From Breoghania corrubedonensis (lineage in GTDB: Bacteria; Pseudomonadota; Alphaproteobacteria; Rhizobiales; Stappiaceae): a stretch of DNA of 64,000 nt. This document shows, piece by piece, positions 43,897 to 51,832 of this stretch (position 1 is the stretch's first letter; each line of letters opens with the position of its first letter). The notes under the pieces are model-generated. The model was given only the letters and a program-made list of their open reading frames with translations. It was not told where the DNA came from and did not search any database. The stretch is taken from NCBI RefSeq assembly GCF_003053845.1, contig NZ_QAYG01000001.1, positions 1,060,078 through 1,124,077 on the forward strand. The letters are read 5' to 3'. A program made the translations under genes and the position numbers.

Positions 43897-45285
43897 TCAG
43901 GCCGCGTCACTTTCTTCCAGAATGCCGAGGACCTTGGCGCAGCCCTCCAGCACCTCGTCGCGGTCGACGGCGTTGCCGCCGGCAGCCCCCATGTCTTCGG
44001 CGATGAGGCGGACGTGATAGGAGAGAAAGTCGCGATATTCCGGCCGGCTCACCAGCGCGAGACGATGCAGGGACGCGACAAGGCGCAGGATCACCGTGAT
44101 GTTTCCGGCGGATTCACGCCGCAGCGGGTGATAGGCGCTGTTGAGAAGCTGGTCGATCATGGCCGTCTCCAGCCAGACGCGCGGATGATCCTTCTCGTCG
44201 CGGGCAAGCGGCGAGGGGGCGCGACGGCGCAGAATGCGTGCGAAGGCTGAGGAGAGATGGTCGATCACCGCGATCGCGGTGAAGCTGTCATTGACGCCCG
44301 GCGAAAGCGCGCGTTGCGCGATCTCGACCATCAGCAGAATGGAGAAATCGAGATCCGCTTCCGGCGTACGCTGGCGCCCGACCAGGAAAGCGCGGCGCAG
44401 CGCCGTGTTCGCCGCCTCGTCGGCTTCGCCCACATAGTTCGCGAGCGCACAGCCCTCGACGATGAATTGTCCCGGCGTCGCCTCCACCTCGACGAAAAGA
44501 TCGTACTTGGCGGCGGTACCCACGAGCGCCCCCAGATCGACCGCTTCGATATAGCCGCTGCGCGCGGCAATGAGCCGGCGGCGTTCGCCGTGCGGGCGGA
44601 AGCGGGCGATATCCCGCGCCTCCGAGCCGCTGCCCTCCTCTTCCGCCTCTTCCAGAATCTCGTCAATATAATCGGCAAGCGTCGCGCCGATACGGCCGAT
44701 CTCCTCATCGATGGTGATCCGCGTCGCCACCTTGTGGATGAAGAAGATGAGCACGCTGATCGACCCGATACTCCACAAGACGGCAACGCCGGTGGACAGG
44801 GCTGGCGGAATGGTATCGGCGCGCTGCAGCACGATCACCGCATAGAAGAAGGTCGCCGCGAGAACGCCGGCCGTCGTCTGGATCAGCTTGTCCTCGGCAA
44901 AGCGCGTGAGAAGACGCGGGCTGATGTTGCCGGCGGCAAGCGTGAAGACGACCAGTGTCAGCGAATAGACCAGCGACAGAACGGTGAGTGCCGAACCGGC
45001 GATCGTCGACAGAACCGAGCGGACGGTCTGGATATCGGGAGCGGGAAAAACGAGACGCGCCGCGTCTTCCAGATAATGCCCCAGGGCGATGACCAGGATC
45101 GCGCATATCAGTCCCGCCAGACTGACGACCATGGGCAGCAGCAAAAAGGACCGGTTGAGACGCGCGGTGATGATGCGCACCAGTGTCGATTTCCTGCGGG
45201 TTTCGGCGGTCTGCATCCCGTGCGCCTCGCTGAAGGGGGCCGACGAAAGGCCGTCGATCGTCAGGCGATCGTCGTGCGCCTTCAT
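43897..45285 (-). CDS. DUF2254 family integral membrane protein
   Basis: Membrane protein of 462 residues. Hydrophobic segments lie around SFLLLPMVVSLAGLICAILVIA (about 45-68), VLSLVYSLTLVVFTLAAG, LAATFFYAVIVL and WSIGSISVLIFFIHKVA. A cytosolic C-terminal half follows with AQRALSPGVNDSFTAIAVIDHL, a signature of DUF2254. Function is unknown; the family is often found beside stress or ion-homeostasis genes. The ATG at 45285 was chosen for its purine-rich upstream region. A rho-independent terminator separates it from the upstream small genes, so it has its own promoter or depends on read-through. Confidence 0.8.
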   Translation of the reverse strand: MKAHDDRLTIDGLSSAPFSEAHGMQTAETRRKSTLVRIITARLNRSFLLLPMVVSLAGLICAILVIALGHYLEDAARLVFPAPDIQTVRSVLSTIAGSALTVLSLVYSLTLVVFTLAAGNISPRLLTRFAEDKLIQTTAGVLAATFFYAVIVLQRADTIPPALSTGVAVLWSIGSISVLIFFIHKVATRITIDEEIGRIGATLADYIDEILEEAEEEGSGSEARDIARFRPHGERRRLIAARSGYIEAVDLGALVGTAAKYDLFVEVEATPGQFIVEGCALANYVGEADEAANTALRRAFLVGRQRTPEADLDFSILLMVEIAQRALSPGVNDSFTAIAVIDHLSSAFARILRRRAPSPLARDEKDHPRVWLETAMIDQLLNSAYHPLRRESAGNITVILRLVASLHRLALVSRPEYRDFLSYHVRLIAEDMGAAGGNAVDRDEVLEGCAKVLGILEESDAA

Positions 45286-45320
45286 TCGTTTCCCGCCGAT
45301 TGTGCTTCGTGCGGCCAATC

Positions 45321-45359
45321 AAAAAAAGGAGAGACTTGTCGGGGGCCAAGTCTCTCCTT
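45321..45359 (-). terminator. Rho-independent terminator of the AI-2E/DUF7218 operon
   Basis: A perfect 13-bp stem (AAGGAGAGACTTG and its complement) with an eight-base loop is followed on the minus strand by a run of seven T. It lies 114 bases downstream of the last small gene of that operon. Confidence 0.85.
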
Positions 45360-45472
45360 CGCGTGCGTGGGTGTTGTGCACTTGACGTCCAGGCGTTCGG
45401 GGGAAGGAACGCCTGTCGTGCTTCGTCAACCCGCCTCCGCACGTTTGGTTCCGGTGCGCCTTGAAGAAAAAA

Positions 45473-45733
45473 TCAATGGCTTCGCAAGGCGTCGATCAAC
45501 TCCGACTTGTCCATCTGCGAACGCCCCTCGATGCCGATCTCCCGGGCGCGATAGTAGAGATCGTCACGGTTCCATTTCTCGTAAGGGGCCGACCTGCCTC
45601 CCTGCCTGGAGGGCTTGTCGCCGTTGGCGCGTGCATTGGCGATGCGCGCTGCCTTTTCCTTCGATGCGCCTTCCTCGCGCAACGCTTCGTACGTGTCCGC
45701 GTCCTTCACGGACGGACCGTGTCTGGAAGCCAT
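45473..45733 (-). CDS. DUF7218/Rho-N-domain-like small protein
   Basis: Small hydrophilic protein of 86 residues. The first half, with DADTYEALREEGASKEKAARIANA, is the conserved segment of the DUF7218 group. The second half (about 52-86, WNRDDLYYRAREIGIEGRS to LIDALRSH) resembles a Rho termination factor N-terminal/SAP-like helix-extended-loop-helix fold, which suggests nucleic-acid contact. A strong AAGGAGGA precedes the ATG. It is the last gene of a three-gene unit that starts behind an EcfG-type promoter, so induction by general stress is expected. Confidence 0.75.
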   Translation of the reverse strand: MASRHGPSVKDADTYEALREEGASKEKAARIANARANGDKPSRQGGRSAPYEKWNRDDLYYRAREIGIEGRSQMDKSELIDALRSH

Positions 45734-45758
45734 GGAATCCTCCTTCGGTTGGTGCGGA

Positions 45759-46037
45759 TCATGCCTTGGGCAAGCGTGCCAAAGTGCGGTCGATTTCGTC
45801 GATCAACGGCTGAAGATCACCGTGGCCGGCATCGCGCCGCGCAACGAGTTCGGCTCGCATCTCGCGCAGCCGCAGCCGGCGTTCGCACAGCGGTGCGGCG
45901 CTGACCGCAACCGCCTCGATCTCTCCCGAACCGATCTGCTGCGCGGTGGCCCTGGCATCGTCCGCGCCGCCCACGTGATCATTGACGGGATGATCGAGCT
46001 GATGTTCCGGCACATTTTCCTGTTCTTCCGGTTTCAT
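45759..46037 (-). CDS. Small acidic hypothetical protein
   Basis: Unrecognised protein of 92 residues without hydrophobic segments. It has an acidic, His-containing N-terminus and a helical C-terminal part (RRLRLREMRAELVARRD to IDEIDRTLARLPKA) suggesting a coiled structure. AAGGGAAGGGA stands before the ATG. It is located 25 bases from its downstream neighbour and 23 from the exporter gene, in the same transcriptional unit behind an EcfG-type promoter. Function unknown. Confidence 0.6.
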   Translation of the reverse strand: MKPEEQENVPEHQLDHPVNDHVGGADDARATAQQIGSGEIEAVAVSAAPLCERRLRLREMRAELVARRDAGHGDLQPLIDEIDRTLARLPKA

Positions 46038-46060
46038 CGGATTTCCCTTCCCTTTTGAGG

Positions 46061-47161
46061 CTAACGCACGGCCTTGCGCTTTGGTTCACCCGCGCCGGTT
46101 CCGACCGGCAGGATGTTGCTGATGATCGCGTAGACAATGAGCAGACAGGGAACGGCGATGAAGCCGCCGATCGGCCCCCAGAGCCAGATCCAGAAGGCGA
46201 TGGAGAGGAACACCACGAAGGGGTTGAGCGTCATGGTACGCCCGAGCACGTGCGGCGTGACGAACTGCGCCTCTGTGAGATTGACGAGCAGATAGACCCC
46301 GGGCGGGATGAGGGCGCCCACCAGGCTGGGGTAGCTCGCGAGGCCGACGCCGAAAAGCAGGAAGGCCATGATCGCCGGGCCGATATAGATCACGTAGTTC
46401 AGAACACCCGCGAGCAGCCCCCAAAGCAGCGGCGAGGGCACGCCGAGCCCCCACATGGCGAGCGACACCACCACGCCCAGCGCGATATTGACCGCGGTGA
46501 TCGACAGCAGATAACGCGACACCAGCATTTCGATATCGCGAAACGCATGCGCCACACGCCAGCGCAGCCGGCGCGAAAAACACAGCGACAACACCGACAG
46601 GCGGAAACGCTTGCGCGTGGCGATGTAGAAATAGAGCCCCGCCAGAAACAGCAGCACCTGCGCGACGATTGCGGGCGCCAGATAGGCGACGCTTTCCACC
46701 GTGCTCTCGCCTTCGACGTTGACGCGCATCGCCGCTTCCTGGCCGAGCGCATGGCGCAGCTTCTCGCCAAGCCCGGCGATGGAGGCGATGACACCCTGCC
46801 AGTGGGTGAGGCCCGACTGCAGCTTCTGCCACATGGCCGGAAGCTTATCGAGCCAGTCGGAAAGCGGCACGGCGAAACCCGTCATCGCGGCCGCGATGAG
46901 CGCGATGAACAGCACCACGATGGCGGCCGCGGATATCCACGGCGGAATGCCGAGCCACTCGATGCGGTCGGCCAGAGGCCCCAGCATCAGGCCGATGATG
47001 ATGGCGAGAGCGATCGGCGCGAGGATCATTTGCGCGAGATCGAGCACCGCCACCGTGACGATGCAGCCGAGCACGATCATCGACAGGCGCGCGCCGGTGC
47101 GGATCGTCGCCTCGAAGTCAGTGTGCCGGACACCACGCCGCGGCGGTTGAGTGGATTGCAT
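46061..47161 (-). CDS. AI-2E/TqsA-PerM family membrane transporter
   Basis: Integral membrane protein of 366 residues with about seven to eight hydrophobic segments, from LSMIVLGCIVTVAVLDLAQM to the C-terminal FWIWLWGPIGGFIAVPCLLIVYA. The GPIGGFIAVP stretch and the TLNPFVVFLSIAFW segment are typical of the AI-2E transporter family. Members export small molecules or ions; few are true AI-2 exporters. The ATG at 47161 has AAGG upstream and was preferred to earlier in-frame starts. An exact EcfG-type promoter stands 30 bases upstream. Confidence 0.85.
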   Translation of the reverse strand: MQSTQPPRRGVRHTDFEATIRTGARLSMIVLGCIVTVAVLDLAQMILAPIALAIIIGLMLGPLADRIEWLGIPPWISAAAIVVLFIALIAAAMTGFAVPLSDWLDKLPAMWQKLQSGLTHWQGVIASIAGLGEKLRHALGQEAAMRVNVEGESTVESVAYLAPAIVAQVLLFLAGLYFYIATRKRFRLSVLSLCFSRRLRWRVAHAFRDIEMLVSRYLLSITAVNIALGVVVSLAMWGLGVPSPLLWGLLAGVLNYVIYIGPAIMAFLLFGVGLASYPSLVGALIPPGVYLLVNLTEAQFVTPHVLGRTMTLNPFVVFLSIAFWIWLWGPIGGFIAVPCLLIVYAIISNILPVGTGAGEPKRKAVR

Positions 47162-47191
47162 CAGTGAACCTTGCGTTGCCATGCACGAGAA

Positions 47192-47216
47192 AACGCCGCA
47201 GCGCGGGGAACGTTCC
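47192..47216 (-). promoter_or_regulatory. EcfG (sigma-EcfG) promoter for the AI-2E operon
   Basis: On the minus strand GGAAC (47216-47212) and CGTT (47195-47192) are separated by 16 bases, the EcfG consensus. The transporter start is about 30 bases further on. Confidence 0.8.
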
Positions 47217-47292
47217 TGCCGCAAGGCGAGGCTGAGGGGAAGGCGCGCCCTCGGTACGCTTGCGTACCGGGTTCCACCGGCGGCGGGACGGG

Positions 47293-47318
47293 GGAACCAA
47301 CCGCGCCAAGGGAACGTT
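47293..47318 (+). promoter_or_regulatory. EcfG promoter for csbD-like gene
   Basis: GGAAC (47293-47297) and CGTT (47315-47318) with a 17-base spacer, oriented toward the CsbD gene 88 bases downstream. Confidence 0.75.
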
Positions 47319-47405
47319 CTATTGGGGAACCGCGACCGGACTTCCCTCGCGGATTTAACCCGTTAGGGGCCGTCCGCGGCCCCTGTGTCATGAAAGGAAA
47401 TTCGG

Positions 47406-47603
47406 ATGAACTGGAATCAGGTCGAAGGCAACTGGGAACAGGTCAAGGGCAAGGTTCAGACCCAGTGGGGCAAGCTGACGGGTGACGACCTCGACGTCAT
47501 CGCCGGCAACCGCAAGCAGCTGGCCGGCAAGCTCCAGGAGCGCTACGGCAAGGCGGAAGATGCGGCCGAGCGCGAGATCGACGACTGGCTGAACAACCAC
47601 TGA
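47406..47603 (+). CDS. CsbD family stress protein
   Basis: Small hydrophilic protein of 65 residues of the CsbD-like group. It carries the family pattern MNWNQVEGNWEQVKGKVQ followed by WGKLTGDDLDVIAG and a helical tail ending in IDDWLNNH. AAAGGA precedes the ATG. The group is induced in the general stress response of many bacteria; the molecular role is unknown. The EcfG-type promoter upstream and the strong terminator downstream make it a single-gene stress transcript. Confidence 0.9.
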   Translation: MNWNQVEGNWEQVKGKVQTQWGKLTGDDLDVIAGNRKQLAGKLQERYGKAEDAAEREIDDWLNNH

Positions 47604-47662
47604 TCGCGCGCATCGGCCCCCCCGCCTCAGCGCGGGTGCAGCCGAATGGCGGGACGAGCGAC

Positions 47663-47703
47663 AAAAGCCGGCGCGCGACGAAATCGCGGCGCCGGCTTTT
47701 TCG
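47663..47703. terminator. Bidirectional rho-independent terminator
   Basis: AAAAGCCGGCGC pairs with GCGCCGGCTTTT across a 14-base loop, giving U-runs on both strands. It separates the convergent csbD-like and phyR genes. Confidence 0.85.
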
Positions 47704-47729
47704 TGGGTCGCATGGCGGGACGAGGCGCC

Positions 47730-48527
47730 TCAGGCGGTGGTCGCACCGACGTTTTCGTTGAAGAACAGCGCCTGGTTGATCAGCGCCTTCACCATGTCGG
47801 GATTGAACGGCTTGGTGATGAGGAAGGTCGGCTCGGGGCGCTCACCGGTAAGCAGGCGCTCGGGAAAGGCGGTGATGAAGATCACCGGCAGCGAGTTTTC
47901 CTTCAGGATGTCGTTCACCGCGTCGATACCGGAGGAACCGTCGGCGAGCTGGATATCCGCGAGGATCAGCTTGGGCGCGGTGCGCTGGAACAGATCCACC
48001 GCCTGGGTGTGGGTGCGCGCGACGCCCGTGACCTTGTGCCCCAGTTCCTCCACAATGTATTCGAGATCCATCGCGATGAGCGGTTCATCCTCGATGATCA
48101 TGATTTCCGTGGCGATGCGCTGCGACAGTTCGCGCCCGGCCTCGGTGAGAAGATCACCGATACGGCTTTCCTCGACACCCAGGATTTCCGCCACTTGTGA
48201 GGAGGAGAACCCTTCCACCGAAATCAGCAGGAAGGCCTGGCAGGCAAATGGCGGGATCGCCTGGAGATTTGCCGACGCCTTGCGCTCCCATGCGAAGGGG
48301 GAGTCGACTTCCGGCACGTCGATCCGCGTGGAACCGAAGATGGTCGAGAAGAGTTTGTAGAGCGAAACACGATCACTGGACGTTTCAGGAAAAGCCGAGA
48401 CATCGGCGATCAGCGCTTCGAGCACCGCCGCGACATAGGCATCGCCTGAACTCTGAGATCCGGTTACAGCCCGCGCGTAGCGCCGCAGGTACGGCAGATG
48501 AGAGGCCACCCGAGTGGATAGCGACAT
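47730..48527 (-). CDS. phyR: General stress response anti-anti-sigma regulator PhyR
   Basis: Response regulator of 265 residues. The N-terminal sigma-like domain (about 1-135, starting MSLSTRVASHLPYLRRYARA) mimics EcfG. The C-terminal receiver domain (140-260) contains the IIEDEPLIAMDLEYI acidic pocket, phospho-acceptor Asp 191 in LADIQLADG, FITAFPERLLTG and the lysine of ITKPFN. Phosphorylated PhyR binds NepR and frees EcfG. The ATG at 48527 gives the canonical N-terminus; an upstream in-frame start would add eight residues. An exact EcfG-type promoter in the 136-base spacer to nepR indicates positive feedback. Confidence 0.95.
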   Translation of the reverse strand: MSLSTRVASHLPYLRRYARAVTGSQSSGDAYVAAVLEALIADVSAFPETSSDRVSLYKLFSTIFGSTRIDVPEVDSPFAWERKASANLQAIPPFACQAFLLISVEGFSSSQVAEILGVEESRIGDLLTEAGRELSQRIATEIMIIEDEPLIAMDLEYIVEELGHKVTGVARTHTQAVDLFQRTAPKLILADIQLADGSSGIDAVNDILKENSLPVIFITAFPERLLTGERPEPTFLITKPFNPDMVKALINQALFFNENVGATTA

Positions 48528-48573
48528 GAGAAACTCCCCGATTGCAGGCAAGTGTTATCTTTGACAGCATGCC

Positions 48574-48598
48574 AACGAACATGGGCTAAAAAGGTTCC
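48574..48598 (-). promoter_or_regulatory. EcfG promoter for phyR
   Basis: Minus-strand GGAAC (48598-48594), 16-base spacer, CGTT (48577-48574), about 47 bases before the phyR start. It implies autoregulation of the response. Confidence 0.82.
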
Positions 48599-48663
48599 GC
48601 AGTTCGATTGTTTTTTGTAATCGCACTGCGGTGTTCAGAATTAGGACCACGGATCTGTGTAAC

Positions 48664-48876
48664 ATGAGCGGCAAGAAGAAAAACCCCCTCCCCCCCGAAA
48701 GCGCCGCAGCGCGCGAAACGACAGAGGACGGCGGAACCCAGGCTGCCCAACTGCAGATTTCCGAGCAATTGCGCGGGCTCTACCAGTCGGTTCAGGACGA
48801 GGGCATTCCCGATCGTTTCCTCGATCTGCTGAACCGGCTCGACGCGGCGGAAAAGGCCCAGAACGGCAGGGACTGA
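48664..48876 (+). CDS. nepR: NepR family anti-sigma factor (copy 1, divergent from phyR)
   Basis: Small protein of 70 residues. The two NepR helices are visible: LQISEQLRGLYQSVQDEGIP followed by DRFLDLLNRLDAAE, including the conserved PDRF. The N-terminus is short, basic and Pro-rich. NepR binds EcfG and keeps it inactive until PhyR-P removes it. The ATG at 48664 gives a compact protein; the ribosome site is weak. It is divergent from phyR rather than next to ecfG, and a second NepR-like gene precedes ecfG at 55183. Confidence 0.87.
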   Translation: MSGKKKNPLPPESAAARETTEDGGTQAAQLQISEQLRGLYQSVQDEGIPDRFLDLLNRLDAAEKAQNGRD

Positions 48877-48922
48877 TCGCACAGGACGGCTTCAGCGACA
48901 TCGAAGGGGTGATCGGTGGCAT

Positions 48923-48944
48923 GCGGGCGACAGCCCGCTTTTTT
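48923..48944 (+). terminator. Terminator after nepR
   Basis: GCGGGC and GCCCGC around a GACA loop, followed by six T, 46 bases after the nepR stop. Confidence 0.8.
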
Positions 48945-49012
48945 CGTGTTTCGCGGCCGCCCGCTTTCGCAGCCGCGTTGCGGATCCGGTCCGCTCTTCA
49001 CAATATCCGCAC

Positions 49013-49060
49013 AAGACGCCCCGCGCGGAAAAGCTCCGCGTGGGGCGTCTTTCTTGTTTT
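49013..49060. terminator. Strong hairpin between nepR and dps
   Basis: A long stem (AAGACGCCCC with GGGGCGTCTT plus CGCGGA with TCCGCG, one G-T pair) is followed on the plus strand by a T-rich tail. It can back up nepR termination and lies 75 bases beyond the dps stop on the other strand. Confidence 0.7.
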
Positions 49061-49125
49061 CTCGGCCGAAAACCCGCGCTTGCAGCCGCGCCTACACGGC
49101 CCCCGCCTTGTGGCGCGGTGCCTGT

Positions 49126-49641
49126 TTACTGGGTGATGATCGCACGCAGCATCCACAGGGCCTTCTCGTGGAAGGTCATGCGGGCGGTCAGCATGTCGGC
49201 GGTGACCAGGTCGCCGGCCTCATCGGCCTTCACGCCGGCCTTGCGCATTGTGCGTACCGCCGTTTCGTGATCGGTGATCAGGTCCTTGACCATCTCGATC
49301 GCGGAGCCGTGGTCGACATCCTTGCCCTTGGGCGAGAAGCCGGACGTCTCGCCGATCGTCGCCGGCGCCAAGTGCCCCAGCGCACGGATGCGCTCGGCCA
49401 CGATATCGGCGGCCTCGAACAAGGCGTTGTAATGTTCCTCGGTCAGCTCGTGCAGCGACTTGAAAAGCGGGCCGACGACATTCCAGTGATAGATCTGGCT
49501 CTTGATCGTCAGCTGGTAGGTGGAGATGAGAACCTGCGACAGCAGCTCCGCCATCTCTTCGCGATACTTGGCATCGAGCCCGGTATTGAGCTGTTCGTCA
49601 TGGGCAACAGGCTTGAGAACAGAAGCGGCAGCATTGGCCAT
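49126..49641 (-). CDS. dps: Dps family ferritin-like DNA-protection protein
   Basis: Four-helix-bundle protein of 171 residues forming a 12-mer that oxidises and stores iron and can shield DNA. Ferroxidase-site residues appear in IKSQIYHWNVVGPLFKSLHE and the HYNALFEAADIVAERI stretch, with DLITDHETAVRTMRK later. AAGGAG precedes the ATG. Upstream on the same strand are the membrane-protein and DUF883 genes, the latter with an EcfG-type promoter, so read-through could place dps under the general stress response. No promoter of its own was recognised in the 90-base spacer. Confidence 0.9.
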   Translation of the reverse strand: MANAAASVLKPVAHDEQLNTGLDAKYREEMAELLSQVLISTYQLTIKSQIYHWNVVGPLFKSLHELTEEHYNALFEAADIVAERIRALGHLAPATIGETSGFSPKGKDVDHGSAIEMVKDLITDHETAVRTMRKAGVKADEAGDLVTADMLTARMTFHEKALWMLRAIITQ

Positions 49642-49731
49642 TTCAAAACTCCTTCGAAATTTCCGGCGGGTTCCCGCCGTACTGGTTGAGCAAACTCTGC
49701 AGCGCTTTCCCGCTGCATTGGGGGAAAGAAA

Positions 49732-50178
49732 TCACTCGCCCTGCGGCCCCGCATCGTCATCCCCGCCCGAAAGCATGCTGAGGATGACGAAGGCCAGCCC
49801 GCCGGCAACGGCTGTCGCCATGAGCGGTCGCGAGCGAACCACGACCGGCAGCAGCGAAAGCGCCAGCGTCGCGGTCATCGTGCGGGATCGGTCACGGGCG
49901 GCATGTCGACGCCGGTCGATCCGGTTCGCGATCATCACCACCAAAAGGACGAGAACCGCCAGCGCGATCATTGCAACGGCAATGGTGAAGGCGGCCTCCA
50001 GAGCACCGTACGCCTCGCCGATCCAGATGCCCAGCGCAATCACCAGCGCGCCATAGCCGGTCAGGGCGAACACCGCGCAAAGACCGTAGAGCACCGTGTT
50101 GCGTCTGGCCCGGCGCAAGGCCGGCGCAACATCCGAGAAAAGCGTGGAGGCGATGAGGGGACCCAGTCGCGAGAACAC
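49732..50178 (-). CDS. Phage-holin-like (Holin-X type) small membrane protein
   Basis: Inner-membrane protein of 148 residues. Hydrophobic segments are VLYGLCAVFALTGYGALVIALGIW (about 29-52), AFTIAVAMIALAVLVLLVVMIA (about 63-84) and a C-terminal PLMATAVAGGLAFVILSML. Such proteins commonly pair with DUF883/ElaB-type proteins in Alphaproteobacteria; the DUF883 gene is five bases upstream. No lysis or phage genes are near, so a true holin role is improbable. The role is probably membrane-associated in stationary or stressed cells. Confidence 0.7.
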   Translation of the reverse strand: MFSRLGPLIASTLFSDVAPALRRARRNTVLYGLCAVFALTGYGALVIALGIWIGEAYGALEAAFTIAVAMIALAVLVLLVVMIANRIDRRRHAARDRSRTMTATLALSLLPVVVRSRPLMATAVAGGLAFVILSMLSGGDDDAGPQGE

Positions 50179-50183
50179 GGGGA

Positions 50184-50519
50184 TCAGCGCCTCATCAGAA
50201 AGGCGGCCAGAAACCCGATGCCGGCGGCGATGCCGAGCGCCTGCAGGGGATGGCGGCGAACCTGACCCTGCAACTGACTTTCCAGCCCCTCGAACTCGCG
50301 ACGCACCTGTTCGAGCGCATCCTGCGAGGCCGCGGCTATATCATTGCCAGCCTTTGACGCACGGGATTTGACCTCGTCGGTCTTGGCCGTGCCGTAGGAC
50401 TGGATAGAGCGCGCGAGTGCGGCGATATCCTCGCGAACGCGGGCAAGCTCGGCTTCGATATCCTGGGCATTGGCCCCGGCGGTGTCGGCCGTGGCGGTTG
50501 ACTTTGCGGCGGTTGCCAT
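50184..50519 (-). CDS. DUF883/ElaB-YqjD-like membrane-anchored protein
   Basis: Protein of 111 residues with a long helical region (about 20-85: IEAELARVREDIAALARSI and DALEQVRREFEGLESQLQG) and a C-terminal membrane anchor ALGIAAGIGFLAAFLMRR. This is the layout of the ElaB/YqjD group, which in Escherichia coli binds ribosomes at the membrane in stationary phase. AAGGAGATCCC precedes the ATG at 50519. An exact EcfG-type promoter lies just upstream and would also serve the membrane-protein and possibly dps genes. Confidence 0.82.
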   Translation of the reverse strand: MATAAKSTATADTAGANAQDIEAELARVREDIAALARSIQSYGTAKTDEVKSRASKAGNDIAAASQDALEQVRREFEGLESQLQGQVRRHPLQALGIAAGIGFLAAFLMRR

Positions 50520-50545
50520 TGGGATCTCCTTGTGTTCTGACGGGA

Positions 50546-50570
50546 AACGCCCGAACAGCGGCCGCGTTCC
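50546..50570 (-). promoter_or_regulatory. EcfG promoter for the DUF883-holin-dps unit
   Basis: Minus-strand GGAAC (50570-50566), 16-base spacer, CGTT (50549-50546), 27 bases before the DUF883 start. Confidence 0.8.
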
Positions 50571-50635
50571 GGCATTTTCATAAAAAAGGTGGCGGTGCGG
50601 GAAAGAACTCGCGCAAGCGGAAAGCCGCGCGGAAC

Positions 50636-50665
50636 AAAAAACGCCGGCCCACGGCCGGCGTTTTT
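50636..50665 (-). terminator. Terminator of the PRC-barrel gene
   Basis: ACGCCGGCC and GGCCGGCGT around a three-base loop with a run of T on the minus strand, 57 bases after the PRC-barrel stop. Confidence 0.85.
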
Positions 50666-50722
50666 CCTGCGGGCGAGGGAAGGCTCCTTCAAAGGACCCT
50701 CTCCCCGTTCCCACGGTTACTG

Positions 50723-51709
50723 TCAGCGCACCAGAACGGCGTCCGGATTGGCCTTGTAGGCTTCCTCCGAATAGGTCGGATAGGACTTCAGCTCGTCCTG
50801 CGTCAGCGTGGTGTGGATCTGCATCTCACCATTGGCGTTCTTGGTGACGTTCAGCTTGCTGGCGTCGAGTGCGACGGGCTTTTCGCCAAGGCCCAGGAAA
50901 CCGCCGACATCGATGACGTAGCCAACGAGCTTGCCGTCGGGCGATACGATAACGTCGTTGACTTCGCCAAGGTCGCTGTCGTTGGCGCCGTAGACCGCGG
51001 TGCCGATCATCTCGTCAGCACTCAGTACGGACGGATCGACGCTTGTACCGGCCATATCGCCGTTCTCGGCGCTCTTCATGGCATCGTCGGAGGCGGCCAC
51101 GGACCCGGCGGCCGAGGTGGTGTCGCTGTCCATCGTCTGGCTGTTCATCGTCTTGTCGTTGGCAGCCATGTCACCGGCCACGCTGGAGCCATCCGCCGTC
51201 GCAGTGTCGTCGGACATCGACGTCTTCATGTCTTCCTGGCTCGGCTCGAAGACGGAGCGGTCGAAGGCCGGCGCCGATTCAAGATCGTCCTTGGTCGCGT
51301 CGATGGTCAGATAACGGTCGCCGTCTCGCTCCGCCCAGGAAACGCGATCGAAATTCACGGCGACTTCTTTCTCGCCGACGCCGAGGAACCCGCCGACACC
51401 GATGACGATCGCCTCGGCATCGCCTTCCGGCGACATCACCACATCGTTCACGTCGCCGATGGACTCGGCGTTTTCTCCGGCGCTGTTGTAGACGGTTTCA
51501 CCCATGACCTCGGATGCGAGAAGCTGCCCCTTCGCGGCGCGCACATAGCGCTCGCCCGACATGGTGTCGGCGGCACCTGTCTTGGTCGTGTCGGCGGAAT
51601 AGGAGGTCGCGCCGGCCGCGTCGTTGGTCGTCTTGGCCGGCTCGGCGGCGAAGGCACCTGCGGTCAGCATGGCCGTCAGGGCAGTGGTCGTCAAAAGTGT
51701 GCGGATCAT
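50723..51709 (-). CDS. Exported protein with two PRC-barrel domains
   Basis: Protein of 328 residues with a signal peptide (MIRTLLTTTALTAMLTAGAF, cleavage near AFAAEP). Two PRC-barrel domains follow at about residues 62-150 (GETVYNSAGENAESIGDVND with VGGFLGVGEKEVAV) and 230-320 (GTAVYGANDSDLGEVNDV with VGGFLGLGEKPVAL). They are joined by an acidic Ser/Thr/Met-rich linker with repeated MSDD/TMDSD-like units. The likely location is the periplasm. An exact EcfG-type promoter lies about 100 bases upstream, so it should rise in the general stress response. The binding partner is unknown. Confidence 0.85.
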   Translation of the reverse strand: MIRTLLTTTALTAMLTAGAFAAEPAKTTNDAAGATSYSADTTKTGAADTMSGERYVRAAKGQLLASEVMGETVYNSAGENAESIGDVNDVVMSPEGDAEAIVIGVGGFLGVGEKEVAVNFDRVSWAERDGDRYLTIDATKDDLESAPAFDRSVFEPSQEDMKTSMSDDTATADGSSVAGDMAANDKTMNSQTMDSDTTSAAGSVAASDDAMKSAENGDMAGTSVDPSVLSADEMIGTAVYGANDSDLGEVNDVIVSPDGKLVGYVIDVGGFLGLGEKPVALDASKLNVTKNANGEMQIHTTLTQDELKSYPTYSEEAYKANPDAVLVR

Positions 51710-51807
51710 GATACAATCTCCCGGTATGTCTCAGTGGCATACTGGCCGCGCCGGACGAAACGTTTTAGCGGACCGCTCGTCCCGGCGTGGCCGTCAGATG
51801 CCACAAC

Positions 51808-51832
51808 AACGGGCGGATGATCACAAAGTTCC
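51808..51832 (-). promoter_or_regulatory. EcfG promoter for the PRC-barrel gene
   Basis: Minus-strand GGAAC (51832-51828), 16-base spacer, CGTT (51811-51808), about 100 bases before the start codon. Confidence 0.75.

Noticed and set aside
45428-45452. GGAAC-N16-GGTT on the minus strand upstream of the DUF2254 gene
   Set aside because: The minus 10 part is off-consensus and a strong terminator lies between it and the gene.
49732-50178. Holin-like gene as evidence of a prophage
   Set aside because: No endolysin, capsid, integrase or attachment-site repeats nearby; the gene pairs with DUF883 as in ordinary chromosomes.
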